Origin: JABFRJ01 sp031374735
GTDB taxonomy: Bacteria; Pseudomonadota; Alphaproteobacteria; Rhizobiales; Hyphomicrobiaceae
DNA length: 64,000 bases
Reading direction: 5' to 3'
Assembly (NCBI GenBank): GCA_031374735.1
Contig: JANMGQ010000046.1
Span: 20,334 to 84,333 of the forward strand
Position numbers and translations under genes: made by a program. The notes under the pieces are model-generated. The model was given only the letters and a program-made list of their open reading frames with translations. It did no database searches and was not told the origin of the DNA. Positions 8,538-17,673 of this stretch are shown here, in pieces (positions within the stretch are counted from its first letter, which is position 1; each line of letters opens with the position of its first letter).

Positions 8538-11348
8538 GTGAGCCTCGACGGATCGATTGAAGGTCAAGCACATGCGAAGGGCCATAGCGTGCCGCATGCA
8601 TCGCAGCTTTGCATAGCGCTGACAGGCGATAGCGGCATTCAGTTCGTGTCTTTCGCAGCCTCGAGGGCCGCGCTGGCACGCGCTGAGCGCACCTTTTGCA
8701 AAGACGGTGACGAGAACGATGCCGTTCTGCAGAGCTTTCCATCGGGTGCTGTTGTGCCCCCGGATCTTGCCGAGCAGGCGTTCACGCTTGATGGCGCCGC
8801 GGCAGCCGATGTGCTGCTTGGCGAATGGTTGCCGATGCCCTGCTTGCGCCGCGGCTCGACACGCGGCGGCGCAGACGTGCCGAGCGAAGGTCCGACGAAC
8901 TGGGTGCGCTTGCGTCTCGTGCCCGACGGCACAGATTTCCGCCTCGTGCTGGCTTTCGATACCTGGCTTGCAAATCCGTTGACGAAGATGGGCAACGGCA
9001 CACTCTCGCCGACGCTCGACGATGCGCGCAACGCACGTGCGTTCGCATTTGCCGGCGATCTCGATGAGATCGAGCCGTTTATCGCGGAGCCCTGGATCGA
9101 CGATTGGATCACGATCCCGCCAGCGGTCGGCACTGCGCCGCCGGGCCCGCGCTCACTGACGCGTCTTGCCGCCTACATCACGTTACTCGCGGCGCTCAAA
9201 TCAGCGGGACTTCTGGCGCAAGCCGTGATCTCGGGCGCGGCCAGCGGACGCCTCGAAACATCACAAACGCGCGCTGTCGATTTGAGCCTCGTGCTCGGTG
9301 ACGGCACGATCGCGGCACATCTGATTGACGTCGCTCGATTTGAGGATGGCGCAGAGACCGCTGTCGAACCACTGGCCATGCGAGATCTTGATCGACCATG
9401 GATGACGGAGCCAAGGCACATGCCCGATGCCGTCGCGTTTACGCGGCCGCATTTTGGCAACGAAACGCTGTCGCGCTTGTCCGGTCGCCCCGATGCCTTT
9501 GTCTGGCCAAGTCTCGTGCGGGTCGGGCGGCATGCGCGTGATCTGTGCCTCGCTGAGGCGGTCGATGCATCGCCAAGCGGGCGCTGCAATCTCATCGGAT
9601 CGCTCCTTGACGAGGCGCCCAACGATGCGGTCTGGCGGAGCGCCGGTCATGGCGCCAGCGTCCAGAAGCGCCAGCCCTTCGTGAGTGGCGCATTGCTCTC
9701 GCTACTGACTGAGACTGGTGAGCGCGTCACCTCCGGCACGGGACGAACGCGCGCGACGCGAGCGCGCTTTTCGAACTCTGGTTTGATGAGCCTTGCCATC
9801 CAGGAGATCGTGATCCAGGCGATCACCGCAATCAATCGGGTCGATCTTGGCGATAGCAACGCGCGCCGCCCGTCGGCTCACCTGCGCTCGGTGCTCATCA
9901 CGTTGCCCGGGAACTTGCAAGCCGTCGAAGTCGAGATGGCGCATCGGCGGATTCGCGACGGCGTCGCGCTGGCTTACGAAGCTTTGCGCTGGCCGGACGC
10001 GATGCAGCCGGACGTGGTTTTTGCGCCGCTTCGGGCGCAGGCTGTACAATACGCCTACCTGCACAATGAGATTGCGCATCGTCTGGCGGGGCGGGCGACG
10101 TCGTATCTGCGTCTGCTGGCGGGGCCCGTGCGGCCGGCGGGCTCAGACATCTCGATTGCGACCCTCGACCTCGACGCTTCCGGCTTGACGCTGAATGTGT
10201 CTGTTGTGTCGAGCGATCCCGACACACATCTCAAACTGACGCATAGTGTCGAGGATACCGCTGGCATTGGTCTTGATGATGCGATCACCGCAATCGGCCG
10301 TCGCATTGTTGTTCCAGCGATGGTGCGGCATCTGGAGGAGGCGCGCCTTGCACAGGCCGCCAAATTTGTAAGCCGGAGCCTGCAATACGGCGATGGCCCG
10401 ACCGACGGCTTTGCCAAGCGGTTCATGCGCGAGACCATACGGCCAGCGGCTTTGCGGTTGTTGATTGCACACCAAGGCAGCTCGATTGCGGCCGACCTGT
10501 TGCCCGTCGATCTGACACTGCGCGCACTTCTCGACACAGCGGCCGATCATGTCGCACTGCAACGGCTTCAGGATCTCGCCGTTGCAGACGGCGCAAATGC
10601 GACGACACTGCTTGATTCGACCATCGTCACGACGGCCGCAGAGGTTCGCTCAATCGTAGCAGATGCGCTTGGCCCGGCCTTGCGTGCGGCCTGCCAGACC
10701 ATCCGGCGTCACCGCTGCAGTCTTCTGCTGCTCGCAGGACATCCAGTCGCGATGAGTTTCCTGCGCGACGCAGCTCTGCGTGAGGCCAGCGTCACACCCG
10801 ACCGCATCGTCGATCTCACGATGTATCGGTTCGGGGCGTGGACTGGACCGCCCAAGGATGTTGCGGCCATCTCCGCGGCGGGCGCGGCTCTCGCTACGCG
10901 GCATACCTCCAAACCCGCGCCACAGCAGCGTCAATTCGTCGGTTTCGAGGACGGGACTTCGTTCGCGCGCGCGCCGATGTTTTCGATCGATCCGACCTTC
11001 GCCAGCGGGTCTGGCGAGCAGACCCATACCTTCGCCTTTGACGGCGCATCTCGTGCGATCGGCGTGTCGCAAATGAACGTGCCCCACTGGCCACTGAGGC
11101 CGCTGGCCCGTTTGGACGTATCAGACGCGGATGCTGTCAGACGCGCAGTTCTCCCGCTCACCGTCACACTTGCGCTGAAGGCGTGCGCGGGGCTGATGCG
11201 CCCCGCTGCGCTCGAGGTCAGTCGCGTGCGTGATGCACGTGGCCGGCAGCTGCCACCGACTGTGCTTGAGATCAAAGTCTGCACATCGCGTGATTTCATT
11301 ATGGTCGATGACGCCCCAACGGGCTCTCGCACCGAGGTGCGCGCATGA
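8538..11348 (+). CDS. srfB: SrfB-family protein
   Basis: A 936-residue homologue of SrfB, the central protein of the srfABC loci known from Salmonella (where they were found as SsrB-regulated) and other proteobacteria. Family landmarks seen are SRLSGRPDAFVWPSLVRVG, the SVLITLPGNLQAVE block and SLLLLAGHPVAMSFL near the C-terminus. SrfB proteins look like actin/Hsp70-type ATPases; in this copy the phosphate-binding Gly-rich segment reads TLDLDASGLTLNV, so the usual DIGGGTTD-like motif is degenerate. The start is GTG 8538 because GGGGAGG lies 5 nt before it; ATG 8517 is the alternative. Its stop overlaps srfC by ATGA, so the two are translationally coupled. Likely cytoplasmic; function unknown. 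Confidence 0.85.
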   Translation: MSLDGSIEGQAHAKGHSVPHASQLCIALTGDSGIQFVSFAASRAALARAERTFCKDGDENDAVLQSFPSGAVVPPDLAEQAFTLDGAAAADVLLGEWLPMPCLRRGSTRGGADVPSEGPTNWVRLRLVPDGTDFRLVLAFDTWLANPLTKMGNGTLSPTLDDARNARAFAFAGDLDEIEPFIAEPWIDDWITIPPAVGTAPPGPRSLTRLAAYITLLAALKSAGLLAQAVISGAASGRLETSQTRAVDLSLVLGDGTIAAHLIDVARFEDGAETAVEPLAMRDLDRPWMTEPRHMPDAVAFTRPHFGNETLSRLSGRPDAFVWPSLVRVGRHARDLCLAEAVDASPSGRCNLIGSLLDEAPNDAVWRSAGHGASVQKRQPFVSGALLSLLTETGERVTSGTGRTRATRARFSNSGLMSLAIQEIVIQAITAINRVDLGDSNARRPSAHLRSVLITLPGNLQAVEVEMAHRRIRDGVALAYEALRWPDAMQPDVVFAPLRAQAVQYAYLHNEIAHRLAGRATSYLRLLAGPVRPAGSDISIATLDLDASGLTLNVSVVSSDPDTHLKLTHSVEDTAGIGLDDAITAIGRRIVVPAMVRHLEEARLAQAAKFVSRSLQYGDGPTDGFAKRFMRETIRPAALRLLIAHQGSSIAADLLPVDLTLRALLDTAADHVALQRLQDLAVADGANATTLLDSTIVTTAAEVRSIVADALGPALRAACQTIRRHRCSLLLLAGHPVAMSFLRDAALREASVTPDRIVDLTMYRFGAWTGPPKDVAAISAAGAALATRHTSKPAPQQRQFVGFEDGTSFARAPMFSIDPTFASGSGEQTHTFAFDGASRAIGVSQMNVPHWPLRPLARLDVSDADAVRRAVLPLTVTLALKACAGLMRPAALEVSRVRDARGRQLPPTVLEIKVCTSRDFIMVDDAPTGSRTEVRA

Positions 11349-13888
11349 CAGTCAATGAAAACAAACTCGCGGTCACATTGAAACGGCTCGGCGACACATC
11401 CGAGGGCCTCGCGGACTGGGTCTCGAGCAGCGAGCAACTCATCCCTGGTGAGCGCGTTGCCTTGCAAGACGAGTTTGCCCGCGTCTCGGCACGCGCGCGT
11501 GTGATTGCAGGATTGCTGCGCCAATCGCCAACACTCGGCGTCGTCGGCGCGCCCAAGTCCGGCAAGACACATCTCATCTCTTCACTCGCCATGCGCTCCG
11601 GCGCGCCGCTCCTCGTCAAGTTCGACGGCATCGCGCAGCGCCTCAATGTGTTGCGCCAAATCGTCCCCGTGGGCAGCCGCGCCTATCTCGGCCCATGTCT
11701 GCGCTTCACCAGCAAGACGCGTCAGATCCATCGTGGCTTTCCGTTGCAGTTGCGCCTGCTGTCGCTGAGCGAAGTCGTCCAGGTGCTCGGGCGCGCGTTC
11801 CTCACCACCACAACGCTTGAGGCACAACCGTCCCTCGCCGCGCGGGATATTCGCGCCATGCATCTCGCCGCGGAGCGATATGTTGGATCGGCTGCCGTGC
11901 CGGGTTTTGCCGAGACCGATGCGCTGGCCCTGCGCGACTATTTCTGCACCGCCTTTGGCAATGATCCCTACGTGCAAGCGCTCACGGCCGCAGGATATTG
12001 GGACACGCTCGCGGAGCTTGGCCCGCACATCGCCGAGGAGCACCGCTGCGCACTTCTGAGCCCGCTTTGGGGCAACCTGCCGAGCTTTGATCTAGCCTTC
12101 AGCAAGTTGCTCGCGGTGCTCTCGACGCTTGGGTACGGGCGGGATGCAGCGTGCACGCTCGATGCCATCGTCGATCCCGACCCGCAGTCGGGTCAACTGG
12201 TGCGCCGCACGGACTCGATCTTGAGCACCCGTCCGCTGCACGACTTGCTCTGTGACAATGCGCAGCCGATCGTCGTGTGCAGCGAGTTCGCACAGTGGTT
12301 CACAATTGACCGCGCCGCGTTGACGGCCATCGTGAGCGAAGTGAAATTCCAGATCGACGCCCCGCCCGGCAGTGTCCAGGAACAATCCGACCTTGTGGAG
12401 TTTCCCGGTCTTGCACCCGCTGACGGCCGTCGCTCGCCGCAAGAGCTCGCCGACCCGCAGACGTTCAGCCGCGCCTTCGCGCGCGCCAAGCAAGATCTCC
12501 TGCACACCCGCGCCGTCGCCTCGGCCGAAATCACATCAATGCTCGTGTGTATCGATCCCGACGGTGACGGCGTTGGCGCTTTGGAACATGTCGTCACCGA
12601 CTGGGTGCACAAGACGCACGGGCAAAGTGCCGAAGCCCGCGAGACCAGCGATGGCGGCCTGTTCATCGTGCACACCAAATTCGATCGGATCATTGCTGAC
12701 ACGACAAAACGCGAGCGCGAGATCCAGTGGCACAAACTGATCGGCGCAACACTCGCGCACGGCTTCGGCCGCCATTCGACCTGGCCGACGCGCTGGACGC
12801 CGCAACGGCCATTCGACGGGGTGTCGTTCGTGTTGTCACCCTCGTTCAAGCACAGCGGCCTGTTCGAGCAGATGTCTGAGCGCAAGGCAGCCGAGTTGAA
12901 GCCGGCCATGGTGGATCGCGTCGCGCGCCTGCGAGAGGGCTTCCTCGCCGCAGACGCTGTGCGTCAACACATGGTTGATCCCATATCGTGTTTTGATGAG
13001 GCCGTCACAGCTGGCGAAGGCGGCATCGCACGCCTTGCGAAATCGATCTTGGATGTGTGCCACGCACAGACCAAACGGCGGCAGCTGTTTGCCGAAGCCG
13101 GCCGGCTGCGCCAGCAGGTGCTTGATCAGTCGCTGCGCTATTTCCCGGGCGATCATCCGCAACTGCCGCTCCACCAGCGCCACGAGCACGCCCTGCTTGT
13201 GACCCGCCGCATCCGTATGGTCGCCGAGCGGCGCCGGCTGAATGAGCTTCTGCAGGCGATCTCGGTTTCCGACACAGAACTTGCCGAAGTGTTTCATGAT
13301 CTCACAGGACGTCTGTTGAACGAACGTAAAGCGGAGCGTTCAACTGCCTCGTCCGATCTGATGCTTGCGCGCGCCGCCATCGATGCCTGGATCGGCCGCA
13401 TACGGGAGGTCGCACGTCGGCCGATAACCGAGGCTGTGTTCGACATGCCGCCCCATGTCCTGCGCCATCTGGTGGACGAACTCGTCGTCGGCGCAAACAG
13501 GCTCAATCTCGAGCACAGAATTGTGCGCGAGATCGAAGACGTGTGCGCGGGCGATTTTTCGGGTGATGCGCGGATGGAGGCGGCTGCGATCTGCGCCGCC
13601 TTTGCAATCAACGGTTATCTGCTCCACCTCGGCTTCGACAATCTGCTGGCCAATGATCATCCGCGCCGTCGCGATGCGGCCGACAGTGCCATTTTCTCAT
13701 CACGCGCCGCCGCGCGCGATATCGACGACCCCGCCTACAATCCGCAGATGGACTTCTGCAGTGATTGGACGATCGCCTTCCTGGCTTTCGTCGACGAGAA
13801 TGCGCGCGAGTTGCGTGATCGCAAGATGCCATCTGGTGAAGCACGCCGCCTTGCAGATTGCCTTGCCGGCCTGGAGGGCGCGCTATGA
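11345..13888 (+). CDS. srfC: SrfC-family GTPase-like protein
   Basis: An 847-residue SrfC homologue (putative virulence-factor family). It begins with a helical segment, then a P-loop GAPKSGKT at residues 68-75. Downstream come an EFPG segment near 351-355, in the place of a G3 motif, and HTKFD at 443-447, matching a G4 (N/T)KxD guanine-recognition motif. This order suggests a large dynamin-like or septin-like GTPase rather than a plain ATPase, though this is inference. The C-terminal half is helical with possible coiled coil. It starts within the srfB stop (ATGA) and its own stop overlaps the next gene in the same way. Cytoplasmic; partners are probably SrfB and the flanking membrane proteins. 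Confidence 0.85.
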   Translation: MTVNENKLAVTLKRLGDTSEGLADWVSSSEQLIPGERVALQDEFARVSARARVIAGLLRQSPTLGVVGAPKSGKTHLISSLAMRSGAPLLVKFDGIAQRLNVLRQIVPVGSRAYLGPCLRFTSKTRQIHRGFPLQLRLLSLSEVVQVLGRAFLTTTTLEAQPSLAARDIRAMHLAAERYVGSAAVPGFAETDALALRDYFCTAFGNDPYVQALTAAGYWDTLAELGPHIAEEHRCALLSPLWGNLPSFDLAFSKLLAVLSTLGYGRDAACTLDAIVDPDPQSGQLVRRTDSILSTRPLHDLLCDNAQPIVVCSEFAQWFTIDRAALTAIVSEVKFQIDAPPGSVQEQSDLVEFPGLAPADGRRSPQELADPQTFSRAFARAKQDLLHTRAVASAEITSMLVCIDPDGDGVGALEHVVTDWVHKTHGQSAEARETSDGGLFIVHTKFDRIIADTTKREREIQWHKLIGATLAHGFGRHSTWPTRWTPQRPFDGVSFVLSPSFKHSGLFEQMSERKAAELKPAMVDRVARLREGFLAADAVRQHMVDPISCFDEAVTAGEGGIARLAKSILDVCHAQTKRRQLFAEAGRLRQQVLDQSLRYFPGDHPQLPLHQRHEHALLVTRRIRMVAERRRLNELLQAISVSDTELAEVFHDLTGRLLNERKAERSTASSDLMLARAAIDAWIGRIREVARRPITEAVFDMPPHVLRHLVDELVVGANRLNLEHRIVREIEDVCAGDFSGDARMEAAAICAAFAINGYLLHLGFDNLLANDHPRRRDAADSAIFSSRAAARDIDDPAYNPQMDFCSDWTIAFLAFVDENARELRDRKMPSGEARRLADCLAGLEGAL

Positions 13889-15888
13889 GGGCTGATACCG
13901 TGAGACACGTGGCCATCGAGGCGCACGACGACCCGCACGCAACGGGACAGGTCGTTGTCCGATTGAAAGATGCAGGGCACGTCGGATCGGCGCCGCGGTT
14001 CCGCTTGAAACTTGTCGACGCGCCGCTCGGCGATCCGCGCTGGCCCGATGGAGAGCATCTGCCGGTCGACGTGAGAGAGACCAGCGACGGTGTTGACGTG
14101 ACGATCGGCGCCGAACTTGCCAATCATCCCATGCTGGCGCCTGGGACGGCTGTGCTGATCGAGATCGGCAATGTGCGCGGCGAATTTCTTTGGCCTGCCG
14201 TCACGCCGATCCAGCAGGCGAGGCGCAGACGCGTTGCGCTGCGTATCGTCTCACCGCCGCCCGTCGTGGCCGTGCCTCTCGTCGAACAGCCCGCTCATAT
14301 CGTGGCGGCCGCCGTGTTGGAGTTCGAGCGTGCCGAGCCTACCGCCGCAGTGATCATGGCAGAGCCCGCAACGCCGGCCGCTCCAGCATTCGAGCGCGCG
14401 ATCGAAGTCGCGTCACAAACATCGTCCCTTGACCCCGCTGCTCCACGTCAGCCAGCCGTCGTCACAACCGCGTGGCCGGAGCGCACGGTCGCAGAAGAGA
14501 CCGGCTCACAAACGCGACCGTCTGCGGCAAAACTCTCCGATGATATCCCCGCGATCTTTCGCGCCGAGGAATGGCCAACATCCGGACCGGATACGAGTGT
14601 TTCGACTGCTCACGCAGCTCATCTTTCACATCCGCCAGCGCAGCCCGCAGGAGTGTCGTCTGATACTCCGACATCCGCCCTTGAGGCTTCGCGCTCCGCA
14701 GCCGATGTCTTTCCGCCGACGTCTCAGACACCTGCGTCTTCGGGGCCCGCTGATCAATTCGAGGCCGTACCACGTGCTGCAATGCCAACCGCATCTGTCG
14801 TGGAACCTCGCGCGGTAGAATCGCAACGAAGGCGCTTGTTTGCGCCGCTTGATCGGATTCCCGCCGTCGCCGCCGCAGCTCTCGGGTTTGGGGTGATCAC
14901 CGCTGTGACAGCAGCCGTGCTGATGTGGCCGGGCGGACGCAGCACCGCCGACGCGCGCGGTGTTGCTTTTCAAGATCAACGCCGTTGGCAAGATGGCCAG
15001 GTGCAACGCCCCGTGCCTGCTCCCGCGGTTGCACCCGTAGTCGCCAAAGCGCCGCCAGTGGTCGAACGGGTTCAGCCGCCCGCTACACTGCAACCGCCTC
15101 CCGCGACGCCCTCTGCAGCAAATCAAGTCGCAGCGTCTGCCGCTACATGCGCCGCGCCGGAGCCGAAGACGATCGCCTTGCCTGCGGGCATGATGTCTAT
15201 ATCAGTGCGTTCCTCATGCCGTCGCCAACAGGCCGTGACCGTCTCGTACGCAGGACTGGAGTTCAAACGCCGCTTCGACGCCGATGGCGGCCTCGATATG
15301 ACCATCGACTGCATCTTCGGTGCGGCTCAGCCCGTCATCATGACACTCGTCGACGGCAAGACGGTCTCGGTGCCGATGTCCTGTCTGGATCTTGATCGAG
15401 TGTCGAAGGTCGCCTTGATCTGGCGCCAGCCTGTCGACCTCGACCTGCATGTGTTTGAACGGCCCGCCGCGCCCGGCACAGCTGGGCTGATCAGCATGGC
15501 GCGACCTGGCATGCGCGACGTTGCTCGCGATCTTGCGACGACGGAGCGTGCAGCACGCGGCTTCATGAGCTCTCTCGGCAGCGCGAAAGCCTACGACGGC
15601 GCCGACGGCGTACGCATGACCGTGTACACTGCTTTTCATCCGCCGCAGACGACAACCCAGACAATCCCTGTTGCCATCGACTTCGCCACGCGCGGAGACA
15701 CGGCGCGCGGCGAAACTTGCGTCGGCGGCAGCCTCGCAAGTCCCGTTTATGAAATCGTGCGCCTCACCGCCCGCGGACAAGTGACCCGCGAGGAGGGCCA
15801 GTTCGCAGCCCTCACCTGTGGCGCCGTGGTCGCGCCGACGTTCCGCTTCAATCAATCCCTTCACGCGCCTCTGCGCATTCGCAACTGA
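13885..15888 (+). CDS. srf-locus membrane protein sharing its N-terminal domain with the 7266 gene
   Basis: A 667-residue protein. Residues 1-115 repeat the domain at the start of the 7266 gene (here MLAPGTAVLIEIGNVRGEFL). A long Pro/Ala-rich linker leads to one transmembrane helix near residues 325-343 (AAAALGFGVITAVTAAVLMW), then a second Pro-rich linker and a C-terminal beta-rich domain with cysteines and VALIWRQPVDLDLHVFE. That WxxxxDLDLHV pattern is seen in DUF2135-like extracytoplasmic domains. The start ATG 13885 overlaps the srfC stop (ATGA); the upstream in-frame start at 13858 lies inside srfC. Probably an inner-membrane protein with a periplasmic sensor or binding domain. Not a named family. 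Confidence 0.8.
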   Translation: MRADTVRHVAIEAHDDPHATGQVVVRLKDAGHVGSAPRFRLKLVDAPLGDPRWPDGEHLPVDVRETSDGVDVTIGAELANHPMLAPGTAVLIEIGNVRGEFLWPAVTPIQQARRRRVALRIVSPPPVVAVPLVEQPAHIVAAAVLEFERAEPTAAVIMAEPATPAAPAFERAIEVASQTSSLDPAAPRQPAVVTTAWPERTVAEETGSQTRPSAAKLSDDIPAIFRAEEWPTSGPDTSVSTAHAAHLSHPPAQPAGVSSDTPTSALEASRSAADVFPPTSQTPASSGPADQFEAVPRAAMPTASVVEPRAVESQRRRLFAPLDRIPAVAAAALGFGVITAVTAAVLMWPGGRSTADARGVAFQDQRRWQDGQVQRPVPAPAVAPVVAKAPPVVERVQPPATLQPPPATPSAANQVAASAATCAAPEPKTIALPAGMMSISVRSSCRRQQAVTVSYAGLEFKRRFDADGGLDMTIDCIFGAAQPVIMTLVDGKTVSVPMSCLDLDRVSKVALIWRQPVDLDLHVFERPAAPGTAGLISMARPGMRDVARDLATTERAARGFMSSLGSAKAYDGADGVRMTVYTAFHPPQTTTQTIPVAIDFATRGDTARGETCVGGSLASPVYEIVRLTARGQVTREEGQFAALTCGAVVAPTFRFNQSLHAPLRIRN

Positions 15889-15902
15889 TCGGCATTACAC
15901 CT

Positions 15903-17522
15903 ATGATCATCTCACGTGTGCGCGTCCTCACTTTCACGCTCGGTCTGCTCGCCGCCTCGGCGATTGCGGCGGGCGCCTCCGAAGACAACACCGTCACGCT
16001 GCGCATGAAGGGCGGCGGATTTGAAATCTCGGGCGAACTCAAGGGCGCAGACGGGGTGCGCTATGTCGTCAAGTCGCTCACGCAGGGGACACTGACGCTG
16101 GATGCGAACCGCTTCGACTGCGTCGGCGACGCCTGCCTCAAGCGCATGGCCATCGCGACGGACCCGAACCCGTCCCTGCTCGATCGGCCACGCGCTGCGG
16201 CGCCAGAGACACTGGTTGTTGTTGGTTCAGGAAGTGTTGCGACTGTCGTGATGCCGGAACTCATTCGGGGATACGCGTCCGCGATCGGCGCGGGTACGAC
16301 GCAGATCGGCAGCCAAAAGCCTGAAGAAGTGCGCTTCAGGCTGTCAGATTCGCGCAAAGCCGAGCTGGCCAACATCGATGTGGTGCGCGCGGCCTCAACA
16401 TCGGGCCTCAGCACAGTCGATCGCGGCACCGCTGCCATCGCGATGGTCGACCGCGCATTTGCGCCGACCGATGCCGGCGCCGTGCCGCCGGCCATGCGGA
16501 CCGCAAAGCCGCCGCGCCAGGAGCAGGTGCTGGCGCTAGATGCCACGGTCGTCGCCGTCGCGCCGACCAACCCGCTCGCCGCTCTTTCGGTCGAGCAGAT
16601 GGCGCTCGTATTCTCGGGACGCATCACCGATTGGGCGGAGCTCGGCCAGCCCTCCCGCGCGATCAAGCTTTATGGCCCAAGCTCAGAAAGCAGCTCCTAT
16701 CAGGCATTTGCAGCTGACGTGCTGCTGGCGCGCAAACTCGCATTCAGCGCGCTGATGACCGAGCAAGCCAGCGATGCAGAGGTTGCGTCAGCGGTCGCTG
16801 CTGATCCCGATGCGATAGGCCTGACATCGTTGTCTGCGATCGGTCAGGCAACAGCGATCGGTCTCGACACCACGTGCGGCTGGACCACGCGGCCAACCGG
16901 CTTCGCGATCAAATCCGGCGAGTATCCATTTGGTCGGCAGATCTCACTGGTCGCGAACCAGGTGATCCCATTCGCGGCTGCGCGCGGGTTGCTGCGTTAT
17001 GCGGCGTCCAAAGACGCGCAGGCGGTGATCAGCGACACGCAGTTGCTCGACCAGAATGTGGAGTGGTTGCCATTCTCGGAGCAGTCGGGGCGCATGGCAA
17101 CGGCTGTTAGTGCGCCAGCCCGCGATTTCGATCTCGGCGCGATGCGTGAGTTGATGGCCGACATCACAGACGCTGCAAGGTTGTCACTCGCTGTCCGCTT
17201 TCTCGACGGTGGAGTGACGTTGGATGCGCGTGCGCAACGCGACATTGCAAGGCTCGCAGCACTTGTCGCGGATCCGCAGATGGCCGGCAAAACGGTGTAC
17301 CTGATCGGCTATACGTCGAGCGGCAGCAAGTTCGATGTCGCGCAGCGCGTTTCCTTGAAGCGCAGCGCCGCCGTGCGCGCGGCGCTGATTACCGCTGGCG
17401 GCGCTGGCCTCGACAAGGTTCGCATCATCCCGCGTGGTTACGGCACCTTGGCCGCGATTGGCTGCAATTCGAACGCCACCGGACAGCTGCTTAACCGGCG
17501 CGTCGAGATCTGGGTCAAATGA
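15903..17522 (+). CDS. PstS-like binding domain fused to OmpA C-terminal domain
   Basis: A 539-residue exported protein. A signal peptide (residues 1-25, ending AAGASE) is followed by a phosphate-ABC-type periplasmic binding domain, about residues 95-390: VVVGSGSVATVVMPELIRGY, LSVEQMALVFSGRITDWAELG and YGPSSESSSYQAF are the usual PstS-type landmarks. The C-terminus, from about 425, is an OmpA/MotB peptidoglycan-binding domain (LIGYTSSGSKFDVAQRVSLK, ending NRRVEIWVK). The fusion would bind a ligand, perhaps phosphate or another anion, while attached to the cell wall. It starts 14 bp after the preceding stop, so it belongs to the srf transcription unit. PBP-OmpA fusions exist, but their role with srfBC is unknown. 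Confidence 0.88.
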   Translation: MIISRVRVLTFTLGLLAASAIAAGASEDNTVTLRMKGGGFEISGELKGADGVRYVVKSLTQGTLTLDANRFDCVGDACLKRMAIATDPNPSLLDRPRAAAPETLVVVGSGSVATVVMPELIRGYASAIGAGTTQIGSQKPEEVRFRLSDSRKAELANIDVVRAASTSGLSTVDRGTAAIAMVDRAFAPTDAGAVPPAMRTAKPPRQEQVLALDATVVAVAPTNPLAALSVEQMALVFSGRITDWAELGQPSRAIKLYGPSSESSSYQAFAADVLLARKLAFSALMTEQASDAEVASAVAADPDAIGLTSLSAIGQATAIGLDTTCGWTTRPTGFAIKSGEYPFGRQISLVANQVIPFAAARGLLRYAASKDAQAVISDTQLLDQNVEWLPFSEQSGRMATAVSAPARDFDLGAMRELMADITDAARLSLAVRFLDGGVTLDARAQRDIARLAALVADPQMAGKTVYLIGYTSSGSKFDVAQRVSLKRSAAVRAALITAGGAGLDKVRIIPRGYGTLAAIGCNSNATGQLLNRRVEIWVK

Positions 17523-17536
17523 CCACGATAGAAAAC

Positions 17537-17594
17537 GTGGCGGTCGCGCCGGGGGAGGACGCGACCACCACTGGTTCGTTACGAGAGGGGTAAC
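17537..17594 (+). terminator. Hairpins at the end of the srf locus
   Basis: A 12-bp stem with one mismatch (gtggcggtcgcg at 17537-17548 with cgcgaccaccac at 17560-17571) starts 14 bp after the last srf stop. A second small stem (gttac / gtaac) is at 17577-17594. There is no strong T-run, so the end may be factor-assisted. Confidence 0.5.
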
Positions 17595-17673
17595 GGTGGG
17601 CTCGCGGGGGAACGAGCCACTGGTGAATGAGATGGGTGCGATAAGGCGCTGTTCAAGTCCTTTGCAACAGTCG

